Source: JAYOFM01 sp038117225 (GTDB lineage Bacteria > Pseudomonadota > Alphaproteobacteria > Rhodospirillales > Casp-alpha2). From it: a stretch of 6,298 nt of DNA. Below the pieces are notes generated by a model. It did no database searches. It was not told where the DNA came from and saw only the letters and a list, made by a program, of their open reading frames with translations. Both the position numbers and the translations under genes were made by a program. Below, in pieces: positions 5,701 to 6,298 of this stretch. Location of the stretch: assembly GCA_038117225.1 (NCBI GenBank), contig JAYOFM010000156.1:1-6298 (forward strand), given 5' to 3'. The stretch's first letter is position 1. Each line of letters begins with the position of its first letter.

Positions 5701-6298
5701 TCATATACGCACCAGATGGACCGTCGTCACGGGCCTTTTGTCGAGTCCCGCGCGGAAGGCCCGGCGGATGGCGATGCGTACCGTCTCGGTGACGGCGCCG
5801 TCGTCTTGTAGTGTGCGCGCGCCAAGACCATCGATTGCCTGCCAGACCGCATCGCGAACTTGTTCATGGACCGCCGCCGTTTCGTTCTCTTCGACGACGC
5901 CAATAGTTGTGATCTGCGGGTCACCGACGACCTCGTCATCTTTATCGAGGACCAAGGTCACGACGGCGGACCCGTGATAGAGTGAACGAGTCCGGACGCG
6001 AATCATCTCACCTTCCAGCGGAACGGCGCGGTTTCCATCCCACGCCAAACGGCCAGCGTGGACGCTGTCAATGATAGTGGCCTCCTCCGGACCGAGTCGC
6101 ACACGGTCACCATTTTGAATAACGATGGCCTGCTTCACTTGGCAATCAAGCGCCAACGCCGCGTGAGCCTTGAGGTGACGGTGCTCACCATGAACGGGAA
6201 TGGCGATCCGCGGCCGAACGTGCTGATACATCGCCACCAACTCGTCGCGGTTGGGATGGCCGGAAACGTGCACCAGGGCATCCTTCTCGGTAATGACA
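5701..6298 (-). CDS. rnj: Ribonuclease J, C-terminal part (5' end beyond the window)
   Basis: Cytoplasmic metallo-beta-lactamase/beta-CASP nuclease with 5'-to-3' exonuclease and endonuclease activity in mRNA decay and rRNA maturation. The last 198 codons are present, about a third of a 550-residue protein. The first visible residues (ITEKDALVHVSGHPNRDEL) hold the beta-CASP motif with His14 (SGHP), and IPVHGEHRHL at 33-42 holds motif C with His36. The metal-binding HxHxDH site lies outside the window. The rest forms the linker and the C-terminal domain used in dimerisation, ending TVHLVRI. The frame has no start codon of its own and runs off the right edge. It is upstream of mce with a 38-base gap without a visible terminator, so it probably shares the transcript. 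In relatives this gene regularly precedes mce. Confidence 0.95.
   Translation of the reverse strand, partial: VITEKDALVHVSGHPNRDELVAMYQHVRPRIAIPVHGEHRHLKAHAALALDCQVKQAIVIQNGDRVRLGPEEATIIDSVHAGRLAWDGNRAVPLEGEMIRVRTRSLYHGSAVVTLVLDKDDEVVGDPQITTIGVVEENETAAVHEQVRDAVWQAIDGLGARTLQDDGAVTETVRIAIRRAFRAGLDKRPVTTVHLVRI

Overview
The window looks like ordinary chromosome from an alphaproteobacterium, probably Rhodospirillales-like. The indications are the fairly high G+C, the editing-domain-poor short ProRS, and the run RNase J, methylmalonyl-CoA epimerase, DUF1467, ProRS, LolC/E permease. From memory, that run is a recurring order in alphaproteobacterial genomes. A run of ten Ns at 4496-4505 shows that the source is a scaffolded draft assembly or metagenome bin.

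Layout. Everything is on the minus strand except one gene. Reading the minus strand from the right edge: the 3' part of ribonuclease J (5701-6298, cut by the window edge), methylmalonyl-CoA epimerase (5258-5662), a small two-helix DUF1467 membrane protein (4998-5246) and DNA-3-methyladenine glycosylase I (4421-4987). The last three are 10-11 bases apart and look like one transcript. A second minus-strand run starts at about 2870: proline-tRNA ligase (1516-2826), a DJ-1/PfpI-family protein resembling isonitrile hydratase (866-1504) and a LolC-type lipoprotein-release permease with a GTG start (850 down to the left edge, cut off). These are 11 and 15 bases apart. Between the two runs, on the plus strand, is an AzgA-type purine permease (2961-4250). 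It is divergent from proS and convergent with tag.

Non-coding stretches. The 134-base gap between proS and the permease holds a plausible sigma-70-type promoter for proS and a repeated 10-base word. The 170-base gap between the permease and tag holds a large stem-loop and a textbook intrinsic terminator with eight Ts, on the plus strand. No RNA genes, mobile elements, CRISPR arrays or integration sites were seen, and no intergenic stretch exceeds 300 bases.

How the genes work together. The conserved members are housekeeping genes (RNA decay, propionyl-CoA metabolism, proline-tRNA charging, lipoprotein trafficking) that share a transcript without sharing a pathway. Relative to that core, tag, the purine permease and the DJ-1 protein look like lineage-specific additions. 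I see no sign of a new defence or biosynthetic system. The most useful observation is that the N gap in tag is probably a 2-base contig overlap, which can be closed on paper to restore a zinc-binding motif.
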